A DNA stretch of 22,037 bases from JACMLD01 sp040007355. GTDB lineage: Bacteria > Bacteroidota > Bacteroidia > Chitinophagales > Chitinophagaceae. The position numbers and the translations under genes were made by a program. Location of the stretch: positions 1-22,037 of the forward strand of contig JBDTVE010000232.1 of the NCBI GenBank assembly GCA_040007355.1, written 5' to 3'. Below are positions 13,508-22,037 of the stretch, piece after piece (position 1 is the stretch's first letter; every line of letters begins with the position of its first letter). The notes below the pieces were generated by a model. The model was not told the DNA's origin. It was given only the letters and a program-made list of their open reading frames with translations, and searched no databases.

Positions 13508-14608
13508 ATGAATTTACAGGCGGGTATCGTAGGATTGCCAAATGTGGGGAAATCAACCTTGTTCAATGCGGTTAGCACCAGCGCAAAGGCGCAGGCCAGC
13601 AATTATCGTTTTTGCACCATTGAGCCCAACACGGGACTGGTAAATGTACCGGATGAACGCATCGATAAACTGGCGGCCCTGGTAAAACCCAACCGTACCG
13701 TACCCACACAGATTGAAATTGTAGACATTGCCGGCCTGGTGCGTGGCGCCAGCAAGGGCGAAGGATTGGGCAATAAATTCCTTGCCAATATCCGCGAGGT
13801 AGACGCGATTGTACACGTGGTCCGCTGTTTTGAAGATGAAAACATCCTGCGTGATGAAGGCGCCATCAACCCTGTAAGCGACAAGGAGATCATTGATACG
13901 GAACTCCAGTTAAAAGACCTGGAAAGCGTTGAAAAAAAATTATCCCGGACGGAAAAATTACTAAAGACGGCCGATGCCAGGTTAAAAGCAGAATACGAAG
14001 TGCTCAAACGCTGCAAACAACACCTTGACAAAGGCCTTAATATACGTGCGCTGCAGCTTGACAAAGATGAAAATGCCGCTATTGCAGACCTGATGCTGCT
14101 GACAGCCAAACCGGTCTTATACGTGGCCAACGTGGATGAAGCGTCTATGCATACAGGTAATAATTATTCGGACGCGCTAAAGGCGGCGGTTGCAGGTGAA
14201 AACGCCGGGATGATTATCATGAACAATTCCATTGAAGCACAGATTGCAGAGATGGATAATGAAGATGACCGCCAGTTGTTCATGGACGAATATAAAATGA
14301 CTGAACCCGCACTGAATAAACTGATACGCGCCGCTTACCAGTTACTTTCATTGTATACCTATTTTACCGCCGGTGTACAGGAAGTAAGGGCCTGGACCAT
14401 TCAGCAGGGCTGGAAAGCACCACAGGCGGCCAGCGTAATACATACCGATTTCGAAAAAGGCTTTATCAAGGCCGAAGTGATCAGCTACCCGGATTTTATA
14501 CAATACGGTTCCGAAGCAGCCGCCCGCGAAGCTGGCAGGCTGAGGATAGAAGGCAAGGAATATATTGTAAAAGACGGCGATGTAATGCACTTCCGGTTCA
14601 ATGTATAA
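13508..14608 (+). CDS. ychF: redox-regulated ATPase YchF (Obg-like)
   Basis: A 366-residue protein, close to E. coli YchF (363). I chose ATG 13508 because the protein then starts MNLQAGIVGLPNVGKST, as the family does. The P-loop GLPNVGKST is at 9-17, the FCTIEPNTG segment at 35-43 and the G3 region DIAGLVRGASKGEGLGN at 73-89. The specificity motif is NVDE, as in ATP-preferring members, instead of the GTPase NKxD. The C-terminal TGS domain is intact to the end. Cys36 aligns with the redox-sensitive Cys35 of E. coli YchF. The protein binds ribosomes and is linked to oxidative-stress control. The leader from 13454 to 13509 contains no G at all. Confidence 0.95.
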   Translation: MNLQAGIVGLPNVGKSTLFNAVSTSAKAQASNYRFCTIEPNTGLVNVPDERIDKLAALVKPNRTVPTQIEIVDIAGLVRGASKGEGLGNKFLANIREVDAIVHVVRCFEDENILRDEGAINPVSDKEIIDTELQLKDLESVEKKLSRTEKLLKTADARLKAEYEVLKRCKQHLDKGLNIRALQLDKDENAAIADLMLLTAKPVLYVANVDEASMHTGNNYSDALKAAVAGENAGMIIMNNSIEAQIAEMDNEDDRQLFMDEYKMTEPALNKLIRAAYQLLSLYTYFTAGVQEVRAWTIQQGWKAPQAASVIHTDFEKGFIKAEVISYPDFIQYGSEAAAREAGRLRIEGKEYIVKDGDVMHFRFNV

Positions 14609-14701
14609 CATGCCCGGCTGTATCCTTCCCCGTTACCAGGTATTGAACCCGCGTGTCTACCGCCTTTACAGTCCCCACGCTCCCATCGCGGATCCATAAG
14701 T

Positions 14702-15934
14702 CTATTGCGGCAGCAAGGCCTGGTTGATCTTATGCAATACACCATTGGTGGCATTCTGATCGCTTTTTCCGGTATAGGGCGTGGGATCCAAAAGAATCAC
14801 AGACGGACTGGCATTGGCCGCTCCTTTTACAGATGCAGCGGTAACAACCGGTCCGGTAAAACTGGCCTGCACACTTACACCGGGATAAGGCGCCCCTCCT
14901 ACCAGCGTATACAAATTGGTTGCCGTAGTGGGCAGGTTAACGGTAAACACCCTGGTGCCCAGTATATGATAGGCTACCAGACCTTTTACCAGCATTACCG
15001 TCAGGGAGGTATACAACAATGGATTGCTGAATACGGCCGGGGTAGATGCCAGCGCGGCAGCGGTTGTAGCGGCTGTAAGGGGTAGGTAACCCTGTGCTAT
15101 CAGCGCTCCCGTTATCTGCTGGGTCAAAACAGCACGCATGGCCGAATCTGTTGGCACAAATACGGTCAGGTTAGCCCCGATATTATCCAATGCACCCTGC
15201 AATGAAGTGGCTGAGCTGGGTGACGTACCGCTATCGGCCCGCAAAACGGCAGCTTTAAAATAAGTCATGTCCGGGTCGGTGCTGATCCGAACCCATAAGC
15301 TGGCATTCGGTGGCAACACCATTGCAGGCACATGATGAATTATACCGTTGGAAGCGACGGCGTCTGCGGCAGACAAGGGCACATTGTTCACCCAGGTAGT
15401 GCTGCCCCGTTTACTGGGAAAAGTAGTCAGGCGCAGCAATGCGCTAAGCGTTGGCGCGGGGTTCAGGATGGTGGGATATTGTAAATTGGGAAAAGCGGTG
15501 GGGAAACTGGCCGTTGTAAGCACCTGCGCAACAATATTGTAACCAACGATACCGGCTGCACTGGCTACCGGGATATTAGCCGTGATAAAACCTGAAAAAA
15601 CAGCATCGGGCGCATTCAATGGCACGGCACCCAGCGACAGTGCATTGATAAATACCTTCATGGCGTTATTGTCTGGTACAAACATGGTGAAGCGAAGGGT
15701 GGAATCGGTAATGGTGGCCGGCGCCGTGGTTAAAATACCGGAGCGGATAACCAGTCGGTTGTACAGGCTGTCGCCCGGTGTGCTGGCCAGGGTTTTGGCA
15801 AGCGTATTGCCCGAAGGATTGGCCGGCACGCGAATGGGAACCGGGTCTGTATAAAGTTTATTGCAGGATGTTAACAAAATAATCAATGCCAGCACCGCCA
15901 CACCACCCCGAACTATTTTATTATTGCTATTCAT
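14702..15934 (-). CDS. lipoprotein with two fasciclin (FAS1) domains
   Basis: A 410-residue lipoprotein with signal MNSNNKIVRGGVAVLALIIL, lipobox LTSC and lipidated Cys24. There are two FAS1-like repeats, about 50-210 and 220-408. Each has the early block (FTMFVPDNNAMK at about 83-94; LTVFVPTDSAMR in the second) and the late block (ASNGIIHHVPAMVLPP; ATNGVLHKINQALLPQ at the very end). FAS1 domains mediate adhesion or ligand binding. The gene starts 26 bp after the stop codon of a TonB-dependent receptor on the same strand, so the two are almost certainly co-transcribed. The lipoprotein may act as the receptor's surface partner in the way SusD serves SusC. The ligand is unknown. Confidence 0.9.
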   Translation of the reverse strand: MNSNNKIVRGGVAVLALIILLTSCNKLYTDPVPIRVPANPSGNTLAKTLASTPGDSLYNRLVIRSGILTTAPATITDSTLRFTMFVPDNNAMKVFINALSLGAVPLNAPDAVFSGFITANIPVASAAGIVGYNIVAQVLTTASFPTAFPNLQYPTILNPAPTLSALLRLTTFPSKRGSTTWVNNVPLSAADAVASNGIIHHVPAMVLPPNASLWVRISTDPDMTYFKAAVLRADSGTSPSSATSLQGALDNIGANLTVFVPTDSAMRAVLTQQITGALIAQGYLPLTAATTAAALASTPAVFSNPLLYTSLTVMLVKGLVAYHILGTRVFTVNLPTTATNLYTLVGGAPYPGVSVQASFTGPVVTAASVKGAANASPSVILLDPTPYTGKSDQNATNGVLHKINQALLPQ

Positions 15935-15960
15935 AAAAAGGTTTTAAAGTAAATAAAGGG

Positions 15961-18729
15961 TTAGAATACATTGTAAGAAAACGCCACGTAATACAGACCG
16001 CCTACCATTGAATTGCCGATGGCATTGACGTAATACTCATTCAACAAATTGTTGGCACCGATTTTAATGGCTGTTTTTGTATTGGGGATCTTATAGCTAA
16101 ACTGTGCGTCGAGGGTGTGCACCGCAGGAATATCGCCGTTACCAAAATCGCCGTCATAGAAAAAAGAATCCTGCCAGCGCCAGGTAACATTAAAACCCAA
16201 TTTTTTACCGGTGCCAAAACCGGTATTGGCAAAGGATAAATTAGTCCTATACTTGGGCGTGCTGAATGCCGACCTGAAACCGCCCGCATCTTTTAGATTG
16301 TCTGATGAAAGGTTGCCGCTGATAACAAACCCCAGCGGAAGCCGGTAATCCACAGACAATCCAAATCCGTCGGTTTTTACTTTGCTGGTAGTATTGGCTG
16401 GCACCGAAAAGATGCGGCCTACATTGCTGGCTGGAATATTCTGGGCCAGCGCCGTCACCACATCGTTTACATTGCCGCTATTGGGCTGTATCACCAAGGT
16501 GCGGTATATAAAGTCACTGTATTCGCCATAATACACATAGGCATCCACCAGCAAATTCTTTCCCAGCAATCCCTTGTACCCAATTTCATAGGTAGTTACG
16601 GACTCTGCCTTGGAGGCCGGAAAACTATACGCAGTGGTGTTAACGGTAGTAGGCGATGTAGCACTCAGCTCGTAAGACGGCGTAGTCTTTAAATGATAAT
16701 AGTCCAGGAAATTCTTATTGCCGCCAATCAACCGGGTACTGGAACCAATGTCCAGGTTGATCCATTGCTGCTGGGTGCTGGGAAAACGATAGGCGGTCTG
16801 GTAGCTCAACCGGATATTGTTGTTTTCAGCCACCTTTATAACCGCGGTTACCCGTGGTGTAAATTTGCCCTTAAAGTTCTGATTTTTATCGTACCGTCCG
16901 CTTACAGACAGTTTGATCTGATCGTTGAACAGGGCTTTCGTAGCCTGCACATAGGCGCCAAATTCATTTATTCCAATCTTGCCCGTGCTGTCGGCAAATA
17001 ATGTTCCTTCGCTGTTCAGTACATATCTTTTATAGTTACCGCCGATAAGTACATCGGCAAAGCTTTTTGTATACGGACTCAGGTTGGCCTGGCCCTCTAT
17101 CATGTATAAATTGGTTTTATCCAGGAACAAACCGCCCCCCTTGGAGATGGGAACGCTTCTCACCTGGTTAAGCAGCGTATTAAACTGGGCGCTTCCGGCA
17201 GCGGGGCGACCTATATCGGCAGTAGCACGCGCCTGTGTCTGCGCAGTAAAATCGGTAGCTCCGTTCAAACGGGCGCCCACATAAGCCTGTGAATACTGTG
17301 AAAACCAGCCGGTGGAACCTTTACTTAGCTTCCAGGCTTCGTTCAGCAAACGTGTGGTTACCGTGGCATTGAAACTTTCGCCTGCATTCTCCTGCGTGGT
17401 ATAGGCGCGCAGCATCCAGTTGGGATTGTTTAATTCCAGTTTGTACTGGCCAATCTTCAACCCTTTTAAACTGTATCGCTCGCTGCCTGTATAAACGGTG
17501 TTACCGGTGCCCCAGTGACCGGCCAGTATGGCTTCGGTGCGGGAGGATAGTTTATAGTGCAGGGCGCCAGATAATTTATAGTTGAGTGTATTCTGGTTTA
17601 CCACATCGTTTTCATTGTACCCCGTTCGCGATACATTCATGGGCCGGCCACCGTTCAGGGTATCCAGGAACCCTTTCAGGAAAGGTGCCTGGGCTGCCAG
17701 ACCCGGGAAGACATTGGAGCGTATATCGGCGGTGGTCTCATCGCCATACACGTTTACGCCATCATAGTTTGGATCCGTGGCGCGATCGCCATCAACTATT
17801 TTGCCATTGGTGCCCGTACGGGAATAATTGCGCTTATCGTAACCCAGCCAGTCCTTGGCAGCCACCAGTTCCATCCCTATCTTAAAAGCAAACCGGTCGG
17901 ATACTTTTTGCGCCCAGCGCAAAGACCAATTGTGATATGGCGAGAGTGACCGGAAGCGGTTGTCCGTATTCATGATGCCCTCTTTTACCTGGAAGGAAAG
18001 ACCCTGGTATTTAAACGGGTTTTTACTGCTGATGAGGATAGTACCATTCATACCGCCGGGGCCATACAGGGCAGAAGAAGCACCAGGCAACAATTCAATG
18101 TTATCCACATCCAGTTCTGTTAAACCAACCACGCCGCCCACCGAGAAGTTCAGACCGGGGGCCTGGTTATCCATACCATCCACTATCTGGTTCACCCGGG
18201 TACTGCCGCTACCCGAAAAACCACGGGTGGTGGGTGTTTTAAAAGTAAGCGAAGAAGTGACTACATCAACCCCCTTCAGGTTTGCCAGCACATCGTAATA
18301 AGACACGGCCGGTGCATTGCGGATATTGGCGGCGCTTATTCTTTCAATAGACACGGGCGACTCCAGGATACGCTGCGGCACCCTGCTGGCCGAAACCACC
18401 ACCTCGGTACCCAGTGAGGACGCCGGTACCATATCAACCTGTACCGGGGCCGACAAACCGGTAACCGCAATTTCCTTTGTGGCAAAACCTATGGAAGAGA
18501 CCACGATCGTTAGCGGTAATTGTTTTGAAGTAACCAGTTTGAAATCTCCTTTTTCATTGGTAAAAGTGCCGGCAGATGAGCCCTTGACGGTAATAGAAAC
18601 CGCGGGAATAACATCGTTATTACTGCTGTTTTTTACGTTGCCCGTAATGGTGAGGGTCTGGGCAGAAATCGAGAAAGAAATAACAAATGTGATCAAAAGC
18701 AGGACAAGGTAGCGGTGGTTTTTTTTCAT
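15961..18729 (-). CDS. TonB-dependent receptor with carboxypeptidase-like N-terminal domain
   Basis: A 922-residue protein from ATG 18729, which gives a proper signal peptide (MKKNHRYLVLLLITFVISFS, cleavage after ISAQ near residue 24). A longer frame from 18768 adds 13 residues before it. A carboxypeptidase-regulatory-like domain (about 25-110) is followed by a plug (about 125-255) with SRVPQRILESPVSIERI, TRGFSGSG, VDGMDN and ELLPGASSALYGPGGMNG. A beta-barrel then ends in YYVAFSYNVF with the expected C-terminal Phe. It lacks the SusC signature DVVVVGYG and so is a classical TBDT-like importer rather than SusC. It heads the two-gene unit with the fasciclin lipoprotein and is divergent from purC across 137 bp. 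Confidence 0.92.
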   Translation of the reverse strand: MKKNHRYLVLLLITFVISFSISAQTLTITGNVKNSSNNDVIPAVSITVKGSSAGTFTNEKGDFKLVTSKQLPLTIVVSSIGFATKEIAVTGLSAPVQVDMVPASSLGTEVVVSASRVPQRILESPVSIERISAANIRNAPAVSYYDVLANLKGVDVVTSSLTFKTPTTRGFSGSGSTRVNQIVDGMDNQAPGLNFSVGGVVGLTELDVDNIELLPGASSALYGPGGMNGTILISSKNPFKYQGLSFQVKEGIMNTDNRFRSLSPYHNWSLRWAQKVSDRFAFKIGMELVAAKDWLGYDKRNYSRTGTNGKIVDGDRATDPNYDGVNVYGDETTADIRSNVFPGLAAQAPFLKGFLDTLNGGRPMNVSRTGYNENDVVNQNTLNYKLSGALHYKLSSRTEAILAGHWGTGNTVYTGSERYSLKGLKIGQYKLELNNPNWMLRAYTTQENAGESFNATVTTRLLNEAWKLSKGSTGWFSQYSQAYVGARLNGATDFTAQTQARATADIGRPAAGSAQFNTLLNQVRSVPISKGGGLFLDKTNLYMIEGQANLSPYTKSFADVLIGGNYKRYVLNSEGTLFADSTGKIGINEFGAYVQATKALFNDQIKLSVSGRYDKNQNFKGKFTPRVTAVIKVAENNNIRLSYQTAYRFPSTQQQWINLDIGSSTRLIGGNKNFLDYYHLKTTPSYELSATSPTTVNTTAYSFPASKAESVTTYEIGYKGLLGKNLLVDAYVYYGEYSDFIYRTLVIQPNSGNVNDVVTALAQNIPASNVGRIFSVPANTTSKVKTDGFGLSVDYRLPLGFVISGNLSSDNLKDAGGFRSAFSTPKYRTNLSFANTGFGTGKKLGFNVTWRWQDSFFYDGDFGNGDIPAVHTLDAQFSYKIPNTKTAIKIGANNLLNEYYVNAIGNSMVGGLYYVAFSYNVF

Positions 18730-18866
18730 ACTGGCGTTTTTAATAAGGATTTCTACTACAAAATACAATTTGTACGCTTGATCGTCAAAAATTTAATTTT
18801 AGAAATGTACATATACTGTTGATATTTTAGGCGCCGTAATTATAAGTGCGGCCGTAATTTCGGGGC
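18730..18866. promoter_or_regulatory. divergent promoter region of the TBDT and purC genes
   Basis: This 137-bp A+T-rich spacer must hold both promoters. I find no exact TAnnTTTG on either strand; the closest on the purC strand is TAATTTCG (18855-18862), too near the start codon to act as its -7 box. A direct repeat GCCGTAATT occurs at 18833-18841 and 18851-18859, right before purC, and could bear on its regulation. Confidence 0.35.
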
Positions 18867-19793
18867 ATGGCAACATTTAATTTTCCCCGGCAAACCAGTT
18901 TTTACAGTGGCAAAGTAAGAGACGTATATACGATAGGCGATAAATTACTGGTTATGGTTGCAACGGACCGTATTTCCGCATTCGATGTAATACTACCTCG
19001 CCCTATCCCTTATAAAGGACAAGTATTAAATCAAATAGCTGCGTATATGCTGAATGCAACAGCCGGCATATGTCCCAACTGGTTACTTACCGTACCCGCC
19101 CCCCATGTCTCCATCGGAAAGAAATGTGCTCCGTTTAAAATTGAAATGGTGGTAAGGGGTAACCTCACCGGCCATGCATGGCGCACTTATAACAGCGGCG
19201 AAAGAGCGCTTTGCGGAGTGGCCCTGCCCCATGGAATGAAAGAAAACGATTATTTTCCTACACCCATCATAACCCCTTCCACCAAAGCGGATGCCGGGCA
19301 CGACGAAGACATCAGCAAACAGGAAATCATTGCCAAAGGACTGGCAAGCGAACAGGACTGGGCGGTGCTGGAACAATACACATTCAAACTATTTGAAAAA
19401 GGAAAACAAATTGCGGCCCAACGGGGTTTGATACTGGTAGATACCAAGTATGAATTTGGCAAAATAGACGATACCATTTACCTCATGGACGAAATACACA
19501 CCCCCGATTCTTCGCGGTATTTTTATTCAGATGGTTTTGAAGAAAGACAGGCGAAAGGCGAAAAACAAAAACAACTGAGCAAAGAATTCGTACGGGAATG
19601 GCTGATTGCAAATGATTTTATGGGCAAGACCGGCCAAACCGTACCCCTTATGACCGACGAATGGACTGATACCATCAGCAAAAGATATATTGAACTATAT
19701 GAAAAAGTGATTGGAAATGCATTTGTTCCCCAATCCATGAATGATACCGATACCTACGAAGCAATCACCCGCTCGCTGGGTAACCTGTCATAA
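18867..19793 (+). CDS. purC: phosphoribosylaminoimidazole-succinocarboxamide (SAICAR) synthase
   Basis: A 308-residue enzyme of purine synthesis that joins CAIR and aspartate with ATP to give SAICAR in the cytoplasm. Clear motifs are SGKVRDVY (14-21), ATDRISAFDVILP (32-44), GKKCAPFKIEMVVRGNLTG (about 88-106), LVDTKYEFGK (about 190-199) and DEIHTPDSSRYF (about 208-219). The length agrees with the roughly 300-residue PurC form common in Bacteroidota rather than the 237-residue E. coli form. The ATG at 18867 is the obvious start. No other pur gene is adjacent. Confidence 0.95.
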   Translation: MATFNFPRQTSFYSGKVRDVYTIGDKLLVMVATDRISAFDVILPRPIPYKGQVLNQIAAYMLNATAGICPNWLLTVPAPHVSIGKKCAPFKIEMVVRGNLTGHAWRTYNSGERALCGVALPHGMKENDYFPTPIITPSTKADAGHDEDISKQEIIAKGLASEQDWAVLEQYTFKLFEKGKQIAAQRGLILVDTKYEFGKIDDTIYLMDEIHTPDSSRYFYSDGFEERQAKGEKQKQLSKEFVREWLIANDFMGKTGQTVPLMTDEWTDTISKRYIELYEKVIGNAFVPQSMNDTDTYEAITRSLGNLS

Positions 19794-20107
19794 GATTTAT
19801 TTTCCATCAGCATTCTGCAGAGATTGAACCTTACTCGCAAGTTCCTCTAAACCGGGTACCGGCATTCCCTGTCTATGCATCGTTTGCCCACATTCCTTGC
19901 CGCCGGTTCAAAAAAAAATATACTCCTTTGCAGGAAGTGCACGCTGATAACAGCCGGGTAGGAATTGGTGAGGTTGAAATAGTTGCTACTATTGTTTCAT
20001 TATTTTTTTGCGAGTGATGGTATTGCCTTTCTGCATTTTAAATAAATACATGCCCTTGAAAATACTCCAGCCCGACTATGAAACATAGCGCTAAAGTGTA
20101 GTATAAA
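19794..20107. other. decayed intergenic region between purC and the GH3 gene
   Basis: These 314 bp hold no intact gene that I can support. Two short minus-strand frames look protein-like: 19797-19880 (27 codons, MHRQGMPVPGLEELASK..., open upstream to 19907) and 19989-20075 (type IX sorting-tail relic). A run of nine A residues (19910-19918) lies between them. I see no terminator for either flanking gene. Confidence 0.5.
19989..20075 (-). pseudogene. relic of a type IX secretion C-terminal sorting domain
   Basis: The minus-strand frame reads SGWSIFKGMYLFKMQKGN and continues TITRKKIMKQ to a TAG stop at 19989-19991. The pattern G-M-Y-L-x-K-x-x-x-G-N-x-x-x-x-K-K-I-x-x-Q is typical for the last strands of a type A CTD, the export signal recognised by the type IX secretion system. 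A stop codon immediately precedes it (20076-20078), so the body of the protein is gone. It lies 33 bp after the GH3 stop codon on the same strand but in a different frame and is not part of that enzyme. Confidence 0.55.
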
Positions 20108-22037
20108 TTATTTCAGGTAAAACGATTTCTCCTGAAGATGGTCCGAATCTCCACCGGTCATCACCTTAAACAAACCTGGCTCGGCCCTGAATACCATATT
20201 TTTGTCCCAAATGGACAAATCTTTTGAATTAATGGTAAAGCTTATATCGGCGGTCTCTCCTGCTTTAATATTCACTTTACGAAATCCTTTTAAAACCTTT
20301 ACCGGTTGACTTACACTGGCAACCATATCTCTTATATATAGTTGTACAACTTCTTCGCCGTCTATCTTCCCAACATTTTTAACTTTTACTTTTATGGTCA
20401 TTTCATCATCCATTGAAATGGAATCTTTACTTAGAACAGGCGGCTGATATTCAAATTTTGTATAACTCAAACCAAATCCAAATGGATATAAAGGGCTGTT
20501 CACGACATCGCGGTACATAGTGCCATCATATTGGCCTCTCCGGTTAGCTTTATAAGGCCTTCCTGTATTTCTCTGAGCATAGTAGACAGGGATCTGACCA
20601 ATACTTCTAGGAAATGACATCGGTAGTTTTCCCGAAGGGTTATAATCGCCAAACAATACATCGGCAATAGCATTACCCGCCTGGCTGCCTAACCACCAGG
20701 TTTCTAAAACGGCAGGCGCTTCTTCAGCAATTTCATTAATAATGAACGGGCGCCCGTTTGTAAGTAAAACCACCAAAGGCTTTCCTGTCTTTATCAGGGC
20801 TTCCATCATAGCCAATTCATTCTTTCGAATGCCAATATTAGCGTGACTATTATTCTCGCCTACCCACCATCCACGCTCACCCATAGTCATTATAATAACA
20901 TCGGCCTTTTCTGCTAATCTTAGTGTAGTATCCAACTTGAGCACCGTTTCATCCTTAGGATCGGTACCCGCACTATACATAACTTGTGTACTTGCACTGA
21001 GTTTTGCTTTAATACCGTCCAATATGGTTACATTTTTTTTTGGATCGACCATGCCAGACCATGTGCTGCTCATATCCCCTTTAGTTGATGCAACCTCGCC
21101 AACAACTAAAACCGATTTAATATCCTTTTTAAGGGGAAGTATATTTTTTTCATTTTTAAGTAATACTATTGATCTTCGGGCCACATCTCTTGATACTTCT
21201 AAATGCGCTTGTGCGTTCAATAACTTCTTCTCTCTTTCCGCATTATTATTTCTGTATGGATTATCGAAAAGTCCAAGAGAAAACTTCATCTTTAAAACTC
21301 TTCTTACCGCGTCATCTACCCGCTCAATGGATACTTTTTTGTCCTGCACTAATTTTTTCAATTCACCCGAATAAATAAAACCGCACATATCCATATCTGT
21401 ACCCGCATTTATTGCTTGCTCTCCTGCTGTGTATCTATCTTTTGCGGTTCCCCAGTTCATTATTTCCCCAATAGAATTCCAATCAGAGACAACAAAACCT
21501 TCAAACTTCCATTCTTTTTTTAAAACATCTCTTATCAGAAAACTATTTGCGCTGGCTGGTGTGCCATCCAAATCATTAAATGCGGTCATAACGGAGCCAG
21601 CACCAGCTTTAACGGCTGCTTTAAAAGGAGGAAGGTAAACTTCCCTTAAGTTGCGGATAGATATAGTAGTGGTATTATAATCTCTGCCTGCTTCAACGGC
21701 TCCATAACCCGCAAAATGTTTAACGCAGGCCATAATGGCATCATCGGCGGCCAAATCTTTCCCCTGGAATCCCTTTACACGGGAGATTGCTATTTGCGAT
21801 CCCAAATAAGGATCTTCGCCAGCCCCTTCCATTACCCTACCCCAACGCGGATCCCTACAGATATCTACCATCGGGGCAAAAGTCCAATGTAAGCCCAGAG
21901 CAGATGATTCTATAGCAGCAATTCGGGCAGATTTTTCAATAGCATCTAAATCCCATGATGCCGCTTCTGCTAACGGAATCGGAAAACTTGTTTTTGCACC
22001 ATGTATAACGTCATATCCAAAAAGAAGTGGAATATGC
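20108..22037 (-). CDS. bglX: glycoside hydrolase family 3 beta-glucosidase (BglX-like), 5' end outside the window
   Basis: The frame is open from the window edge to TAA at 20108-20110; 642 residues are visible and roughly the first 100-130 are missing. The visible part opens with HIPLLFGYDVIHGAKTSFPI, the BglX-type start of the substrate-site region. It then has PMVDICRDPRWGR (54-66), KHFAGYG (106-112) and FVVSDW, whose Asp185 (visible numbering) is the expected nucleophile. The second alpha/beta domain follows (LLKNEKNILPLKKD, then GERGWWVGENN). The fibronectin-III-like C-terminal domain ends in FKVMTGGDSDHLQEKSFYLK. Members remove terminal beta-linked glucose or similar sugars from oligosaccharides, usually in the periplasm. 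An in-frame ATG at 21871 is internal, since homology continues upstream of it. Confidence 0.92.
   Translation of the reverse strand, partial: HIPLLFGYDVIHGAKTSFPIPLAEAASWDLDAIEKSARIAAIESSALGLHWTFAPMVDICRDPRWGRVMEGAGEDPYLGSQIAISRVKGFQGKDLAADDAIMACVKHFAGYGAVEAGRDYNTTTISIRNLREVYLPPFKAAVKAGAGSVMTAFNDLDGTPASANSFLIRDVLKKEWKFEGFVVSDWNSIGEIMNWGTAKDRYTAGEQAINAGTDMDMCGFIYSGELKKLVQDKKVSIERVDDAVRRVLKMKFSLGLFDNPYRNNNAEREKKLLNAQAHLEVSRDVARRSIVLLKNEKNILPLKKDIKSVLVVGEVASTKGDMSSTWSGMVDPKKNVTILDGIKAKLSASTQVMYSAGTDPKDETVLKLDTTLRLAEKADVIIMTMGERGWWVGENNSHANIGIRKNELAMMEALIKTGKPLVVLLTNGRPFIINEIAEEAPAVLETWWLGSQAGNAIADVLFGDYNPSGKLPMSFPRSIGQIPVYYAQRNTGRPYKANRRGQYDGTMYRDVVNSPLYPFGFGLSYTKFEYQPPVLSKDSISMDDEMTIKVKVKNVGKIDGEEVVQLYIRDMVASVSQPVKVLKGFRKVNIKAGETADISFTINSKDLSIWDKNMVFRAEPGLFKVMTGGDSDHLQEKSFYLK

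Noticed and set aside
14630..14660. GGTTCAATACC on the minus strand as a tRNA T-arm
   Set aside because: No acceptor, D or anticodon stems can be assembled around it.
1..22037. CRISPR array, transposase or phage genes
   Set aside because: No regularly spaced repeats, and no DDE, HUH or phage structural motifs in any frame I read.

Overview
The window looks like the chromosome of a Bacteroidota bacterium, probably a Chitinophagaceae-like member. The evidence is a SusC/SusD pair with its own regulator, a second TonB-dependent receptor, promoter elements of the TAnnTTTG type, few usable Shine-Dalgarno sequences, and the relic of a type IX secretion sorting tail. No rRNA, tRNA, CRISPR array or transposase is visible.

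Region 1 (about 1-3640) is an A+T-rich accessory island. It holds a HEPN-motif protein (380-910), a coiled-coil/winged-helix protein (1621-2112, minus), dinD (2218-3057) and a 40-residue conserved small protein (3179-3301). Between and around these genes sit five diverged copies (A-E) of one repeat family. At the core of each copy is a site resembling a XerC/XerD dif site, with the XerD half-site TTATGTTA(A/C)(A/T)T best conserved. The sites face each other in inverted pairs with XerD halves inward (A and B around the HEPN gene; D and E around the wHTH-dinD-small ORF set). This is the layout of the Xer-mobilised 'pdif modules' known from Acinetobacter plasmids. Flanking hairpins keep their pairing while the sequence changes between copies. 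This is the most novel part of the window.

Region 2 (about 3640-11825) is a nutrient-uptake operon: a DeoR-family repressor, a SusC-like TonB-dependent transporter, a SusD-like lipoprotein, and a secreted metallophosphoesterase fused to a PQQ-type beta-propeller. There is no glycoside hydrolase, so a phosphate-ester-containing ligand is suggested. The regulator's upstream region carries a 13-bp inverted repeat and three helically phased short repeats.

Region 3 (about 12066-19793) holds core genes: an SpmA-SpmB fusion membrane protein (minus), ychF (plus), a minus-strand pair made of a TonB-dependent receptor and a two-domain fasciclin lipoprotein, and purC (plus).

Region 4 (19794-22037) has a decayed intergenic stretch with a type IX sorting-tail relic. 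It is followed by the 3' part of a GH3 beta-glucosidase gene whose start lies beyond the window.
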